Positions 1-8,381 of a DNA stretch of 64,000 nucleotides are shown one piece after another (the first letter of the stretch is position 1; the number at the start of each line of letters is the position of its first letter). Made by a program: the position numbers and the translations under genes. The notes under the pieces are model-generated. The model ran no database searches and was not told the DNA's origin. It worked only from the letters and a program-made list of their open reading frames with translations. The DNA lies in NCBI RefSeq assembly GCF_000482245.1, contig NZ_AWNH01000103.1, positions 85,000 through 148,999 on the forward strand, in the 5' to 3' direction. The DNA is from Leptolyngbya sp. Heron Island J. Its GTDB lineage: Bacteria > Cyanobacteriota > Cyanobacteriia > Phormidesmidales > Phormidesmidaceae.

Positions 1-1
1 A

Positions 2-643
2 ACCTATCAGTTGGGTGAAGTTAATGTCCCCGTACTCAAGGGGATTGATCTAACCATTGAAGAAGGTGATTATGTCTCGATTATGGGAGCCTCAGGTTCC
101 GGAAAATCTACCCTGATGAATATTATCGGTTGTCTGGACCGTCCGTCTGCTGGCCACTATGTGCTGGAAGGACAAAACTTGACCACGCTAAACAGCGAAG
201 GACTGGCCTATATTCGCAATCAGCGCATTGGCTTTGTCTTTCAGCAGTTTAATCTGCTGCCTCGCTCAACTGCGTTAGAAAATGTCATGCTGCCGATGAT
301 CTATGCGGGGGTGAGCCGTCGTCAGCGGCGAAAACAGGCAGAATCAGCTTTAATGCGGGTAGGGCTGGGCGATCGCATGGGCAATCGACCCAGCCAGCTC
401 TCTGGGGGACAACAGCAGCGGGTTGCGATAGCACGCGCCCTTGTCAATCGACCAGCATTGGTCCTGGCTGACGAACCCACAGGTGCACTCGATACCCAAA
501 CGTCTTACGAAGTGATGACACTTCTCAGCGAACTCAACAGCCAAGGAATTACTGTCATCATTGTCACCCATGAGCCCGATATCGCAGCACAAACCCGTCG
601 TGTTATTCATGTGCAAGATGGTCTGCTTCAAAGAGAAAATTAA
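2..643 (+). CDS. ABC transporter ATPase, LolD/MacB type (5' end cut by window)
   Basis: ATP-hydrolysing subunit of an ABC transporter of the LolD/MacB/FtsE type, which normally pairs with a FtsX-like permease to drive lipoprotein, antibiotic or peptide transport at the inner membrane. The reading frame is open to the window edge ([14 protein letters not shown]). The TTG at 11 would be an internal Leu, so the gene starts upstream. Visible motifs are Walker [10 protein letters not shown], the Q-loop ([11 protein letters not shown]), the signature [15 protein letters not shown], Walker B LVLADEP, the D-loop GALD and the switch histidine (IVTHEPD). FNLLPR after the Q-loop is typical of the MacB/LolD branch. 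The permease partner is presumably outside the window, since the next gene is not a permease. Substrate unknown. Confidence 0.93.
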   Translation, partial: TYQLGEVNVPVLKGIDLTIEEGDYVSIMGASGSGKSTLMNIIGCLDRPSAGHYVLEGQNLTTLNSEGLAYIRNQRIGFVFQQFNLLPRSTALENVMLPMIYAGVSRRQRRKQAESALMRVGLGDRMGNRPSQLSGGQQQRVAIARALVNRPALVLADEPTGALDTQTSYEVMTLLSELNSQGITVIIVTHEPDIAAQTRRVIHVQDGLLQREN

Positions 644-810
644 CCCTTTCGGGTCTTGCAAAATTTTGATCACTCTGTTATTTGAGACACGGTCTCCTAG
701 CAGAACTTCCTTGTATCCAATTTGATAACTAGCACCTACTTCGTGAATGCTTTGGCTATCTTTCGTACGTTAGTACGTGAATCAGTGCATTTCAGAAGAC
801 TACTTTTAGG

Positions 811-1947
811 ATGTCTATTAAAGCTGCTAGCCTTTTCGCCAGTTTAATGGTTTTCGCCAGTGGAGCTGCCCATGCCCTCCAATCTCTCCCTGCTGATGCG
901 CCCCTGCCCTCTACTCTGCCAGGTCTAGTCGCTCGCCGCATTCAACTAGACTTGGCGAGACGTCTGAATGTTCCGCCTGAAAATATCATTATTGGAACAG
1001 CGACACCTCAAACTTGGAGCGATCAGTGTCTGGGTTTAGCGCAACCGAACGAAAGCTGCACAGACACAGAGACAAAAGGATGGCGGGTAGAGGTAGAAAG
1101 CTCGCAGCAACGATGGGTTTATCGCAGCAATCGCGCCGCCCGTCGTCTGTATCTAGAACCCTTGCCCAATAGCACTGACTTTAACCAAAGAGACTTTTCT
1201 GCAGACATTAGCCAAACGTTACTCGAAACGGTTGCACAACAGGTTCAGCAACCCGTAGAAAATCTACAAATTCTAGAAGTCCAGGCCGCCACCTGGGACA
1301 GCTGTGTTGGCATTGCTGAATTCGGCGTAACGTGCACACAGGAGACCATTCCAGGATTTCGAGTACTCGTCAACGATGGACCAAAAGACCAGGTCGGCAA
1401 CCTGCAAAGAGACAGCTGGCCAGAGCATCGAGAATTTCAAAGAGAATGGGTGTACCATCTGAATGAAGATGTTTCAGAGATTATTCAAAATACAACCGCC
1501 AGTGACGAAAAAGGTCGAACAGCCACCTGGTTTCGCCGCTCACTAGAGCGTCCTGAGGATCTAGCCCCTCAGGTTGTTTTTCAAACGAGAGCTCGTAACG
1601 ATTTTGCCGGGAATATATATATCACAACGCTAACGGCCGACGGCACGTTGAGTAGGGAGTTGATAAGTTCCAATCCAGACGATAACGCTGCATTAGAGGT
1701 CATTCCCTCACGTCAGGTCTCCCACTCAGTCGCCACCGAATTTGGCATGCTGTTAGAACGGAAAAACTTTTCTAACCTTGATCAGATGAGCTATACCAAT
1801 GAAGATCAGTATCTTGCCACACACGGTACCTTCACGCTCATTAATTATGAAACTGTTGTTGAGATTACCGCTGAAAATGAGGATTTGCCTGCTGACTTGC
1901 AGACTATCCTCGAAGCCTGGGAGACTTTGATTACGTCTTTCCCATAG
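811..1947 (+). CDS. Secreted protein with a duplicated cysteine-containing domain
   Basis: No function recognised. Residues 1-22 form a signal peptide ending AHA, so the protein is exported. Two related modules follow. The first (about 42-115) reads RRIQLDLARRL...TWSDQCLGL...C...GWRVEV...RWVYRS. The second (about 133-225) reads ETVAQQVQQPVENL...TWDSCVGI...C...GFRVLV...EWVYHL. Each has a helix, a TW-(S/D)-x-C-(L/V)-G motif, a second Cys about 13 residues later and a closing W-V-Y strand, which suggests one disulfide per module. The C-terminal third is probably a separate beta-rich domain (ITTLTADGTLSRE). The ATG at 811 has only a weak AGG next to it. The next possible ORF starts 22 bp downstream. 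Confidence 0.8.
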   Translation: MSIKAASLFASLMVFASGAAHALQSLPADAPLPSTLPGLVARRIQLDLARRLNVPPENIIIGTATPQTWSDQCLGLAQPNESCTDTETKGWRVEVESSQQRWVYRSNRAARRLYLEPLPNSTDFNQRDFSADISQTLLETVAQQVQQPVENLQILEVQAATWDSCVGIAEFGVTCTQETIPGFRVLVNDGPKDQVGNLQRDSWPEHREFQREWVYHLNEDVSEIIQNTTASDEKGRTATWFRRSLERPEDLAPQVVFQTRARNDFAGNIYITTLTADGTLSRELISSNPDDNAALEVIPSRQVSHSVATEFGMLLERKNFSNLDQMSYTNEDQYLATHGTFTLINYETVVEITAENEDLPADLQTILEAWETLITSFP

Positions 1948-1968
1948 TTGACTTTTTTGAGTATTATT

Positions 1969-2154
1969 ATGAACATTGTTAGAAAAGACGCCAGAGAAAT
2001 TGTAGATGGAACTAGTGTAATCACATAAAGTGATCCTCCGTCTAACCCTGCTGCTGCCCTTGACGCTACTGTTGAAAACTCAGACTCTGCCATCGCTGTT
2101 ACAGCAGCCATGTGCGGTGGCATCTGTCAGACAATCAGAGCATTGGCATATTAG
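1969..2154 (+). pseudogene. Small peptide ORF interrupted by an in-frame TAA
   Basis: An ATG at 1969 opens a 19-codon frame (MNIVRKDAREIVDGTSVIT) that ends in TAA at 2026. The same frame continues open to TAG at 2152 and would encode SDPPSNPAAALDATVENS, then a C-terminal stretch with MCGGICQ and ending RALAY. The hydrophilic first part followed by a short Ala/Gly/Cys-rich tail resembles a small precursor-peptide layout, but I do not recognise a family. It lies 22 bp after the preceding gene and may share its transcript. It may be a decayed small gene, a readthrough product or chance. Confidence 0.3.
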
Positions 2155-2195
2155 GTATTGACATCTAGTTAATTAGACGGTTCAGTAGTGCTATA

Positions 2196-2226
2196 TTTAT
2201 TTTACTAAACCGTTTAGTAAAATAAA
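2196..2226. promoter_or_regulatory. 31-bp perfect palindrome, TetR-operator-like
   Basis: Two 15-nt arms (left 2196-2210, right 2212-2226) are exact reverse complements around a single C at 2211. The core reads ACTAAAC-C-GTTTAGT, the layout of operators bound by TetR-family dimers. A degenerate second copy of the core lies just upstream (TAGACGGTTCAGTA, about 2174-2187, 11 of 14 positions alike). No TetR gene is in the window. The site sits 44 bp before a 48-codon ORF and 210 bp before the DUF1400 hydrolase, so it probably controls them. Confidence 0.6.
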
Positions 2227-2269
2227 ATTATTAGTCTTTGCTGATTGTTTCTAGCAGAGGTGTGGATTT

Positions 2270-2416
2270 ATGTTTTGCAGCAAGATGTTACGCGAGGTTT
2301 ACTCCCATAATTTTTTCGGCTTCCCTACAACAGTAGCTGCAAGAGCCTTTTATAGAGCACCCCTGAGCTATCGGCAAAATATCCGGCTACCAATCTATCG
2401 ACAACAAACTTTATAA
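2270..2416 (+). CDS. Possible 48-residue basic small protein
   Basis: A short ORF starts at an ATG preceded by AGAGGTG at about 2255-2261, a good Shine-Dalgarno with 8-nt spacing. It begins MFCSKMLREVYSHNFFG and ends in an Arg/Gln/Tyr-rich tail (RLPIYRQQTL). I recognise no domain. It lies between the 31-bp palindrome and the hydrolase gene, whose start is 19 bp beyond its stop, so it could be a leader ORF or a small protein co-transcribed with the hydrolase. Support is the RBS and position only. Confidence 0.35.
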   Translation: MFCSKMLREVYSHNFFGFPTTVAARAFYRAPLSYRQNIRLPIYRQQTL

Positions 2417-2435
2417 ATAACCTCAGGGAGCTCAC

Positions 2436-4037
2436 ATGCTAACAAGATTTTGGCTAAATCGTAGATTACGGTTTCTATTCATTACAGCTGTGACTGGATT
2501 GTTGCAACTGCTTTTATTGACTACGCCTGTTTTGGGGGTGGAACGTATTTATGCGAGCTTTGGCCCACTGGAACGATACATTGAAGTTGCAGATCTGAAA
2601 ACCTATGTAGATACAGGTGAGCTTCCTAATAGTCTTAGTTTCTTGCGCCGTTTTCTCAGCCCAGAACGGCTTGAACGGCTGCGTAGTGGATTGTCAACCA
2701 GTGCAAATATAGATGTGGTAACGGTTTCCCGGTTTCTCTATACCACCCAAGGAGAGGCAATTTTACAGTGGCTGGGAGAGTTAATCCAAACCCAGGGACG
2801 ACAAAATGGAGCCCTTGGGATTCGAGGCTCTTTGATCTTGGCTGCAGCGGACCCTGACGGTGGGTTGAATGCGCTCAATGTGCTGAAGCATTTTCCGACT
2901 CAGGGGGTGCGGGTAGATTTGCAAACCCTGTTAGGCGTAGCCAGAGCCGCCACTAATCAAATCAACCAAACCCAAGCAGTAACAACACAAATTCATGAAC
3001 AGGCTAGCTATGTGGGTGACGGCGTCGCAAAAGCTGACGTGTCAGCTCGCGACCTAACATCACCTGGTCCGAGTGTTTGGCAGTTGCTCACCCTAACAGA
3101 AACCTCGTTACCCACCGATCTCTATCTGCCTGCAGGAGACACACTACCGCTAGTTGTTGTCTCCCATGGTTTGGGTGGCGATCGCACCACTCTAGCCTAT
3201 TTAGCCGAACATCTTGCCTCCCATGGTTTTGCTGTGGCTGTCGTTGAACATTCAGGCAGCAATAACGAACAAATCGGAGCCCTCTTAGGCGGCGAAGTGG
3301 GTGAAGTCGTTGAACCAGAGGAAATGGTGCGCCGACCTTTGGATATTCAAACGTTACTCACTGAGCTGGATGCCTTACGCGACCCCACCCTGCGCGATCG
3401 GCTCGATTTCCAAAACGTTGGCGTATTGGGGCATTCCATGGGAGGCTACACCACACTGGCTTTAGCTGGTGCTACTGTTGATTTAGACACCCTGGAGCAG
3501 AGCTGCCCACCCCAGATTAAACAGCTAAATTTATCGCTGTTGTTGCAGTGTTTGGTGCCGTCTCTGCCACAGCCTCTGCCAGAATTACACGATGACCGGG
3601 TGAAGGCTGCGATCGCAATTAACCCTCTCGATAGTGCGGTATTTGGCCCCGCCGGTATGGCCAATATCAAAATTCCTACCATGATTGTCTCGGGCAGTGC
3701 CGACACGGTAACTCCGGCCCTAGCTGAACAACTTCGCCCCTTTACCTGGCTACAGGTACCGGAGCGCTATCTGTTGTTAATAGAAGGTGGTACTCACTTT
3801 TCAGCAATCTATGATTCACAGGGGAGTGAAGACCCAATAGCCTTGCCAGAGGAAGCTTTAGGACCTAACCCTCAGCTGGCTCAAGACTATGTTAAGGCGA
3901 TGAGTGTGGCGTTTCTCAAGACCTATCTAGCAGAGGACGACACCTACCGGCAGTATCTAGACCCGTCACACATAGCCGGTCTCAGTCAGCCTGAGCTACC
4001 TATGGTTTTGGCCCGTAATGTGATGATTGAGGATTAA
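2436..4037 (+). CDS. DUF1400-containing alpha/beta hydrolase (PAF-acetylhydrolase-like)
   Basis: Exported or membrane-anchored serine hydrolase of the cyanobacterial DUF1400 type, related to platelet-activating-factor acetylhydrolase/dienelactone hydrolase folds. Substrate unknown, likely an ester. Residues about 10-34 form a hydrophobic signal segment ending VLGVERI. The DUF1400 region (about 35-170) follows, then the alpha/beta hydrolase core with oxyanion strand LPLVVVSHGLGG, nucleophile elbow GHSMGG (Ser334), probable acid in SGSADTVTP and His in EGGTHFS. AGGGAG about 6 nt before the ATG is a good RBS. The gene follows a TetR-like palindrome and a small ORF, and a hairpin follows its stop. 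The exact substrate class is inference. Confidence 0.88.
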   Translation: MLTRFWLNRRLRFLFITAVTGLLQLLLLTTPVLGVERIYASFGPLERYIEVADLKTYVDTGELPNSLSFLRRFLSPERLERLRSGLSTSANIDVVTVSRFLYTTQGEAILQWLGELIQTQGRQNGALGIRGSLILAAADPDGGLNALNVLKHFPTQGVRVDLQTLLGVARAATNQINQTQAVTTQIHEQASYVGDGVAKADVSARDLTSPGPSVWQLLTLTETSLPTDLYLPAGDTLPLVVVSHGLGGDRTTLAYLAEHLASHGFAVAVVEHSGSNNEQIGALLGGEVGEVVEPEEMVRRPLDIQTLLTELDALRDPTLRDRLDFQNVGVLGHSMGGYTTLALAGATVDLDTLEQSCPPQIKQLNLSLLLQCLVPSLPQPLPELHDDRVKAAIAINPLDSAVFGPAGMANIKIPTMIVSGSADTVTPALAEQLRPFTWLQVPERYLLLIEGGTHFSAIYDSQGSEDPIALPEEALGPNPQLAQDYVKAMSVAFLKTYLAEDDTYRQYLDPSHIAGLSQPELPMVLARNVMIED

Positions 4038-4671
4038 ATATCTCTATGTACAGGGCAAAAACATAATCGCCTGATGAAGAGTCACTCTTTACTCTTCACC
4101 CTTCATCAAGGGCGAAATCCCCATTTTTAGCTTTGACACGCTGCACTAGGGATTAAAACCTTGCCTGTAAAATAGTTGGCCAGGCATTGACCGCCATCAG
4201 CATTTTTGCAAAAGGCTAATTTTGAATGGGCGATTGCCATAATCTTATGTTAACCTTTTCTTAAAGTCGAAGTTTGAAGAAAAATCCGCTGTCCTTTCAA
4301 ACGCTTTCCTTAGTTAAGCGACTAATTTCTAAAACTTTGTCTGTATACCGAATCAGTGCATCAACCATCCAAAATCACTGAGTCACAACCTACAGTTTTG
4401 ACTTAGTCAATACAATTCATATTAACTCCTAGACTCAAACTGCTACAGCGAAAGACTCTATGATTGACAAAACTCTTCTCATATAGATGTTTTAGATCTG
4501 TCAAGAAGTTCGACTTATTGTTATAGAGAGCTTATGTTTTAAGCCCAATACATGTTTGACAGTTGCTTACTGTTAACTGTGAAATAGTGGTTTTCGCCAT
4601 TTAAGAAGATTTTGGAATTTGGCTTTAGATATCCTTTGAAAGATTCTCAATAGAGAGATTTTGATTTGCTC
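4038..4671. other. Gene-free intergenic stretch (634 bp)
   Basis: I see no supported gene. Near the start, 4073-4107 can fold into a hairpin (GATGAAGAGT pairing with ACTCTTCA and a second CTTCATC). It could end the hydrolase transcript, but it lacks a clear T-run. The rest is AT-rich and probably holds the promoter of the membrane protein gene that follows. Confidence 0.5.
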
Positions 4672-5307
4672 ATGATGATATTCAAAGAGCGCTGGCATCT
4701 GCTTATATTTATTCCTTCAATTTTATTGATCCTGGCAATTGGTCTAGCTAAAGTACTATTTCAGGTCCCTATTTATAAGTTAATTGGAGATGTTTTCTCG
4801 ATTGCTGATATTCACCCACTCTCCGGTTTGCTCTCGAATATCGGTGTTCTTCTATGGTGTGCGGCAGCAACAATCTGCTTCTTCGTTGCAGGTGTTTTGA
4901 GACAGACCAAAAACTATAGAGTCATCCCTTTTCTTCTGGCTTCTGCCTGTCTGTCTATGTATCTGTTAATTGACGATTTTTTCCTACTTCACGAGGAGCT
5001 AGTTCCTACCTACATCGGCATCTTGCAGAATACAGTTTTGATGCTAATAATGATTGCGGTCGTCGTGTATCTTTTCTGGTTTCGCCGAATTATCTTGCGA
5101 ACTCAATATGGATTTATGCTGATAGCGATTGGATTCCTAGGCATTTCTGTTGGGGTTGATACTGTCCTTAAGCCGTGGCTACTTTTTCTCGGAGAGTGGA
5201 AGTCCCTGCTTGAAGATGGAGCTAAACTTATAGGTATTACCAGCTGGCTCAGTTATTATACAGATGTAGCCTATCAGTTTTTGTTAGATAAATCTCGTAT
5301 CATTTAG
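4672..5307 (+). CDS. Six-helix membrane protein, paralog of the gene at 37449-38225
   Basis: Integral membrane protein of unknown function, about 211 residues with roughly six hydrophobic helices. Acidic and His residues sit in or beside the helices: IDDFFLLHEELVP at about 105-117 and SLLEDGAKLIGITSWLSYY near the C terminus. The same two signatures occur in the minus-strand gene at 37449-38225 (LDDAFLLHE; YLLEDGAKFTGIISWL), so the two are paralogs. The conserved D-D, H-E and E-D pairs could line a metal or catalytic site, but I know of no assigned activity. I prefer the ATG at 4672 (or 4675) over a TTG two codons upstream. Confidence 0.75.
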   Translation: MMIFKERWHLLIFIPSILLILAIGLAKVLFQVPIYKLIGDVFSIADIHPLSGLLSNIGVLLWCAAATICFFVAGVLRQTKNYRVIPFLLASACLSMYLLIDDFFLLHEELVPTYIGILQNTVLMLIMIAVVVYLFWFRRIILRTQYGFMLIAIGFLGISVGVDTVLKPWLLFLGEWKSLLEDGAKLIGITSWLSYYTDVAYQFLLDKSRII

Positions 5308-5311
5308 CTTG

Positions 5312-5548
5312 CTACAACGAGTTATGCTGTTGCTGATTTAGGGGGATGCACCAGCCTGTTAGAAATTCCCTACTAGCACGGTTTGGGTCTCGTCTTCGAT
5401 AGGCATTGGCTTTTTCAAGCTGAATGTTAATCGCGGCCAGATGATGGCCCAAACTGTCGTGAAGATCTCGGACCAGACGATTACGTTCTGCGATCGCCAC
5501 CAGATCAGCCCCACGGGCCGAATAGTGTTTTAGCTCGGGGTGTGTCAC
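5312..5548 (-). pseudogene. Remnant of a NarL-type sensor histidine kinase
   Basis: The 78-residue frame contains the phospho-acceptor helix of HisKA_3 kinases, ERNRLVRDLHDSLGHHL, with the phosphorylatable His in RDLHDSLGHHL, followed by AINIQLEKANAYRRRDPNRA. Similarity stops at about residue 60. There is no sensor domain upstream and no HATPase domain downstream; the frame ends in unrelated residues against the preceding gene. A full kinase of this class has over 350 residues, so this is a fragment left after deletion or insertion. No response regulator is adjacent. Confidence 0.75.
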
Positions 5549-5674
5549 ATATAAGTTCTGTGAATATGGGTGTTACTAAGTAAATTTGCTAGCTAAAATC
5601 CGGGGATACAGAATCCACCAGGGCCTGACTACACGTTAGCCTCTACGTGGTTGTAGCTACCGCAGGCAAATCCT

Positions 5675-6643
5675 ATGGAACCCCCTGAAACTCTTAAACT
5701 CAATCCTGTCAATGCAGTTCATTCCCAGTCACAGGCCAAGTACGGGGCTAAAAAGGTCATCATCCTAGAAGGCGCTGAGGACATTAGCCTAGCGAGCGCT
5801 GCATTGACCCATAACTATATCGTTGGGGGCCACCTAGATCGCGATCCAATGAATACGTCGTTTATGCCTGATAGTGAGCATATCGGTGTGTTGGTTTCAG
5901 GTGCACAGATTGACTCGTCTACCTTCATTGGCCACTATCCGGGGCTAAATGCAGATGCCCTCGATGATAATCACCCAACGGTCATTCACAACAGCCGTTT
6001 TGTCCTGCTAAAAGGGCGGGGGTACAAATTTCAGATTGTTATTCCCATCAAGCAACCTGTTACAGAATATCAGCCAGCTGCTGTGGGTAAAGGGGTAAAC
6101 CTCAGCCGCGCTAACTTTAAGCAAGCTGACTTAGCCGGTACCGACTTTACCGGCTGTAATTTAGAAAGTTCCAACTTTACCGCAGCTAACTTAAGCGGCT
6201 GCAACTTTACTGGAGCAAACTTGGCCAGATCCAGTTTTAACGGTGCCGATCTATCAAACGCGATTCTCACAGGTGCTAATTTAGCTGGCGTTGACTTTAG
6301 TTCTACGGTGACCTCTGAAGCCACGGACTTTGGTCATGCTTATTTGGTCGGTGCTCGGTTCTATTGTCTAGGTGGCGAAAAATTTGCCTACCTGGGCTGT
6401 TTTCATGGAGCCAGATTTACGGACGGAGAGAGACGTATTGAGGTCGCCAACGCTGACTTTAGTAGGATTTCCAACCTGGTTGATGGTCAATTTGCTTGTT
6501 TTTACAAATCTGATGTTGTTTTGCCCGCTAATGTAGAATGCATTTCTACCAACAGATTTGTTGAAGCCAGAGAAACATCCCCTGCTGTTAGCGAAGCCGC
6601 TGCTTCAAAGACGTCTGCTGCTTGGGGAGAAGAAGGATTTTAA
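5675..6643 (+). CDS. Pentapeptide-repeat protein with a unique N-terminal domain
   Basis: Residues about 140-215 are A(D/N)Lxx/xxF pentapeptide repeats (GVNLSRANFKQADLAGTDF and onward), which fold as a right-handed quadrilateral beta helix. A looser second block (ATDFGHAYLVGARF...ADFSRISNLVDGQF) extends the solenoid to about 285. The first 135 residues are not pentapeptide repeats; they contain KVIILEGAEDISLASAAL and LLKGRGYKFQIVIPI, a possible small beta domain. No signal peptide is visible, so it is probably cytoplasmic. Pentapeptide proteins act as DNA mimics, scaffolds or regulators, and nothing here selects among these. The gene stands alone. Confidence 0.85.
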   Translation: MEPPETLKLNPVNAVHSQSQAKYGAKKVIILEGAEDISLASAALTHNYIVGGHLDRDPMNTSFMPDSEHIGVLVSGAQIDSSTFIGHYPGLNADALDDNHPTVIHNSRFVLLKGRGYKFQIVIPIKQPVTEYQPAAVGKGVNLSRANFKQADLAGTDFTGCNLESSNFTAANLSGCNFTGANLARSSFNGADLSNAILTGANLAGVDFSSTVTSEATDFGHAYLVGARFYCLGGEKFAYLGCFHGARFTDGERRIEVANADFSRISNLVDGQFACFYKSDVVLPANVECISTNRFVEARETSPAVSEAAASKTSAAWGEEGF

Positions 6644-6862
6644 GCCGACGACTCTCTAGTGGGGTATGGGCGCTGCTACCTAGCACCTTTAGCGTTAGGC
6701 AATGTAGTTGTCGTGGCTGCACTCTACCCGTAGTGAAAACTTAATGAGATACGAAAACTTATCTGATGACTCAGCTGATTGTGCCACCATAGCTCAGCCT
6801 GACTCCTAGAATGCATAGACGATCGCAGCCCAACATCGCTTACTACACAATTTCCTAAAAAA

Positions 6863-6877
6863 TATGCATAATGCATA
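6863..6877. promoter_or_regulatory. 15-bp perfect dyad before the MarR gene
   Basis: TATGCAT-A-ATGCATA is a perfect inverted repeat with a one-base centre, ending 33 bp before the MarR-family start. MarR dimers usually bind short AT-rich dyads in their own promoter, so this is a likely autoregulatory operator. Binding is inferred from position and symmetry. Confidence 0.55.
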
Positions 6878-6910
6878 CATGTTTTGAGGTAGATATTATC
6901 TCGGTCAAAT

Positions 6911-7429
6911 ATGGATAACGAAAGAACTGCTAATCTTCTAGGGGCGCTGGCCCTTAGCCTGGTCGACTCCCTAAATTCAGCGATAAAAACTGTCGGATAC
7001 GGTGGAGAAGCTCCGGCTGCTCTGGTTACTCTAGGAGCCAATCCTGGACTTTCAATTAATACACTCCGGCAAATCCTTAACCTTTCGCATCCGGGGACTG
7101 TACGGCTGATTGACCGTCTCGCAGCTCAGAATCTGGTGGAACGTCGGTCTGGGGTGGATGGTCGAACACTAGCTCTTTTTCTCACAGAGGGAGGTCATGA
7201 GCGACGTCAGGAAATTTTGACCGATCGCAAGCAGCAGCTACAGCTTGCCTTAAGCTCACTGACCCAGAGCGATCGCAACCAGCTAACCCGACTCCTAGAA
7301 AAAATGCTCACAGCAGTAACAACCTCTGAGCTTCGCAGTTATGCCATCTGTCGTCTTTGTGAAGAAGAGGCATGTCCGGCCGATAGCTGCCCAGTAGAAC
7401 AAAAATATTGCCAGCTACATAACCCATGA
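6911..7429 (+). CDS. MarR-family transcriptional regulator with C-terminal Cys cluster
   Basis: Winged-helix DNA-binding repressor. Residues about 35-100 carry the MarR wHTH: LSINTLRQILNLSHPGTVRLIDRL (recognition helix) and VERRSGVDGRTLALFLT (wing with the D-x-R turn). The unusual part is the C terminus, with five cysteines at 147, 150, 155, 160 and 167 (ICRLCEEEACPADSC, PVEQKYC). This layout could bind a metal or sense thiol-reactive compounds. The stop overlaps the start of the EamA transporter gene (ATGA at 7426), so the two are translationally coupled. A 15-bp dyad precedes the gene. The pair most likely forms a ligand-induced efflux operon; the inducer is unknown. Confidence 0.9.
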   Translation: MDNERTANLLGALALSLVDSLNSAIKTVGYGGEAPAALVTLGANPGLSINTLRQILNLSHPGTVRLIDRLAAQNLVERRSGVDGRTLALFLTEGGHERRQEILTDRKQQLQLALSSLTQSDRNQLTRLLEKMLTAVTTSELRSYAICRLCEEEACPADSCPVEQKYCQLHNP

Positions 7430-8307
7430 ACAGCACCTTGCTTGCCATTGGTTACGCCTTTTGTTGGGGGATGGGCGTTACCCTGACCAAAGTCGCCTTA
7501 TCAGCAATTACGCCAACAACGCTGCTGATTATTCAGCTCTTTTCCAGCGTTCTCTTTTTAATAACGGTTTGTTGGCTAACAGCTCAAAAGCTACCGTTTT
7601 CCTGGCAACATCTCAAACAGGGAGTCGCTGGCATTTTTGAACCCGCCCTCGCCTACATGTTTGGTATTGTCGGCATACAAATGACCACTGCCAGCAATGC
7701 CACACTGATTGGCTCAACTGAGGTAATTTTAACCATTTTGTTGGCTGCGATTTTTCTAAATGAGAGGCTGACACGCCTAAAGCTGCTGCTGGCTAGCATT
7801 AGCTTTGTGGGAGTTTCTTTATTGATGTTAAAAGATGTTCAAAATACTGACCAATCTTCACTTATGGGCGATGTCCTGGTGCTAGTGGGAACTCTTTTTG
7901 CAGTATTCTATGCGCTTTTAAGCAAACGTCAGATCGCAACAGCCCATCCATTGCAGCTGACCACATCGCAGCAAACGATTGGCTTAATAACAACGGTGTT
8001 GTGTTTTGGTGGGCTATCGCTGCTTAATCCAGTTTATGCGGTCAGTGCGGCCAACATTTCCCTGCCGTTTTGGCTGCTTGCCATTGGTTCAGGCATTATG
8101 CAGTACGCTCTGGCATTTTTGTTATATCTCATTGCTCTGCAAACGGTACCGGCAAGTCATGCGGCATTTTATCTAACCCTAATTCCTGTTTTTGGTGTGA
8201 CGAGTGCAGTGCTAATCATTGGTGAACAGCCAAGTTTTGCTCAGGCTATTGGGGGCTGTTTGGTAGTGGCATCATCCTATTGTGCCAACAGATTAACAAC
8301 ATTATAA
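7426..8307 (+). CDS. EamA/DMT-family transporter
   Basis: Drug/metabolite-transporter superfamily permease, 293 residues, with about ten hydrophobic helices arranged as two EamA repeats of five (about 1-135 and 145-290). Hallmarks are the N-terminal AIGYAFCWGMGVTLTKVAL, the end of repeat 1 (AAIFLNERLTRLKLLLASISFVG) and of repeat 2 (TSAVLIIGEQPSFAQAIGG). Such proteins export amino acids, nucleosides or small drugs. The start codon overlaps the stop of the MarR-type regulator, which points to regulated efflux. It converges on nirD, and a GGGTGC/GCACCC hairpin at 8332-8360 lies between them. Confidence 0.9.
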   Translation: MNSTLLAIGYAFCWGMGVTLTKVALSAITPTTLLIIQLFSSVLFLITVCWLTAQKLPFSWQHLKQGVAGIFEPALAYMFGIVGIQMTTASNATLIGSTEVILTILLAAIFLNERLTRLKLLLASISFVGVSLLMLKDVQNTDQSSLMGDVLVLVGTLFAVFYALLSKRQIATAHPLQLTTSQQTIGLITTVLCFGGLSLLNPVYAVSAANISLPFWLLAIGSGIMQYALAFLLYLIALQTVPASHAAFYLTLIPVFGVTSAVLIIGEQPSFAQAIGGCLVVASSYCANRLTTL

Positions 8308-8381
8308 AAATCATTGACTATGCCTCTTATAGGGTGCGTTTGCATCCGGGTAAAGCACCCCATGAAGACAATCGAGTCACT

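Noticed and set aside
2026..2028. In-frame TAA recoded for readthrough
   Set aside because: TAA is the stop least often read through and no stem-loop is visible after it; decay or chance is more likely. Only the interrupted ORF is reported.
6070..6324. Antisense ORF with regular KLAPVKL-like repeats
   Set aside because: It is the reverse frame of the pentapeptide repeats; its periodicity comes from the real gene on the plus strand.
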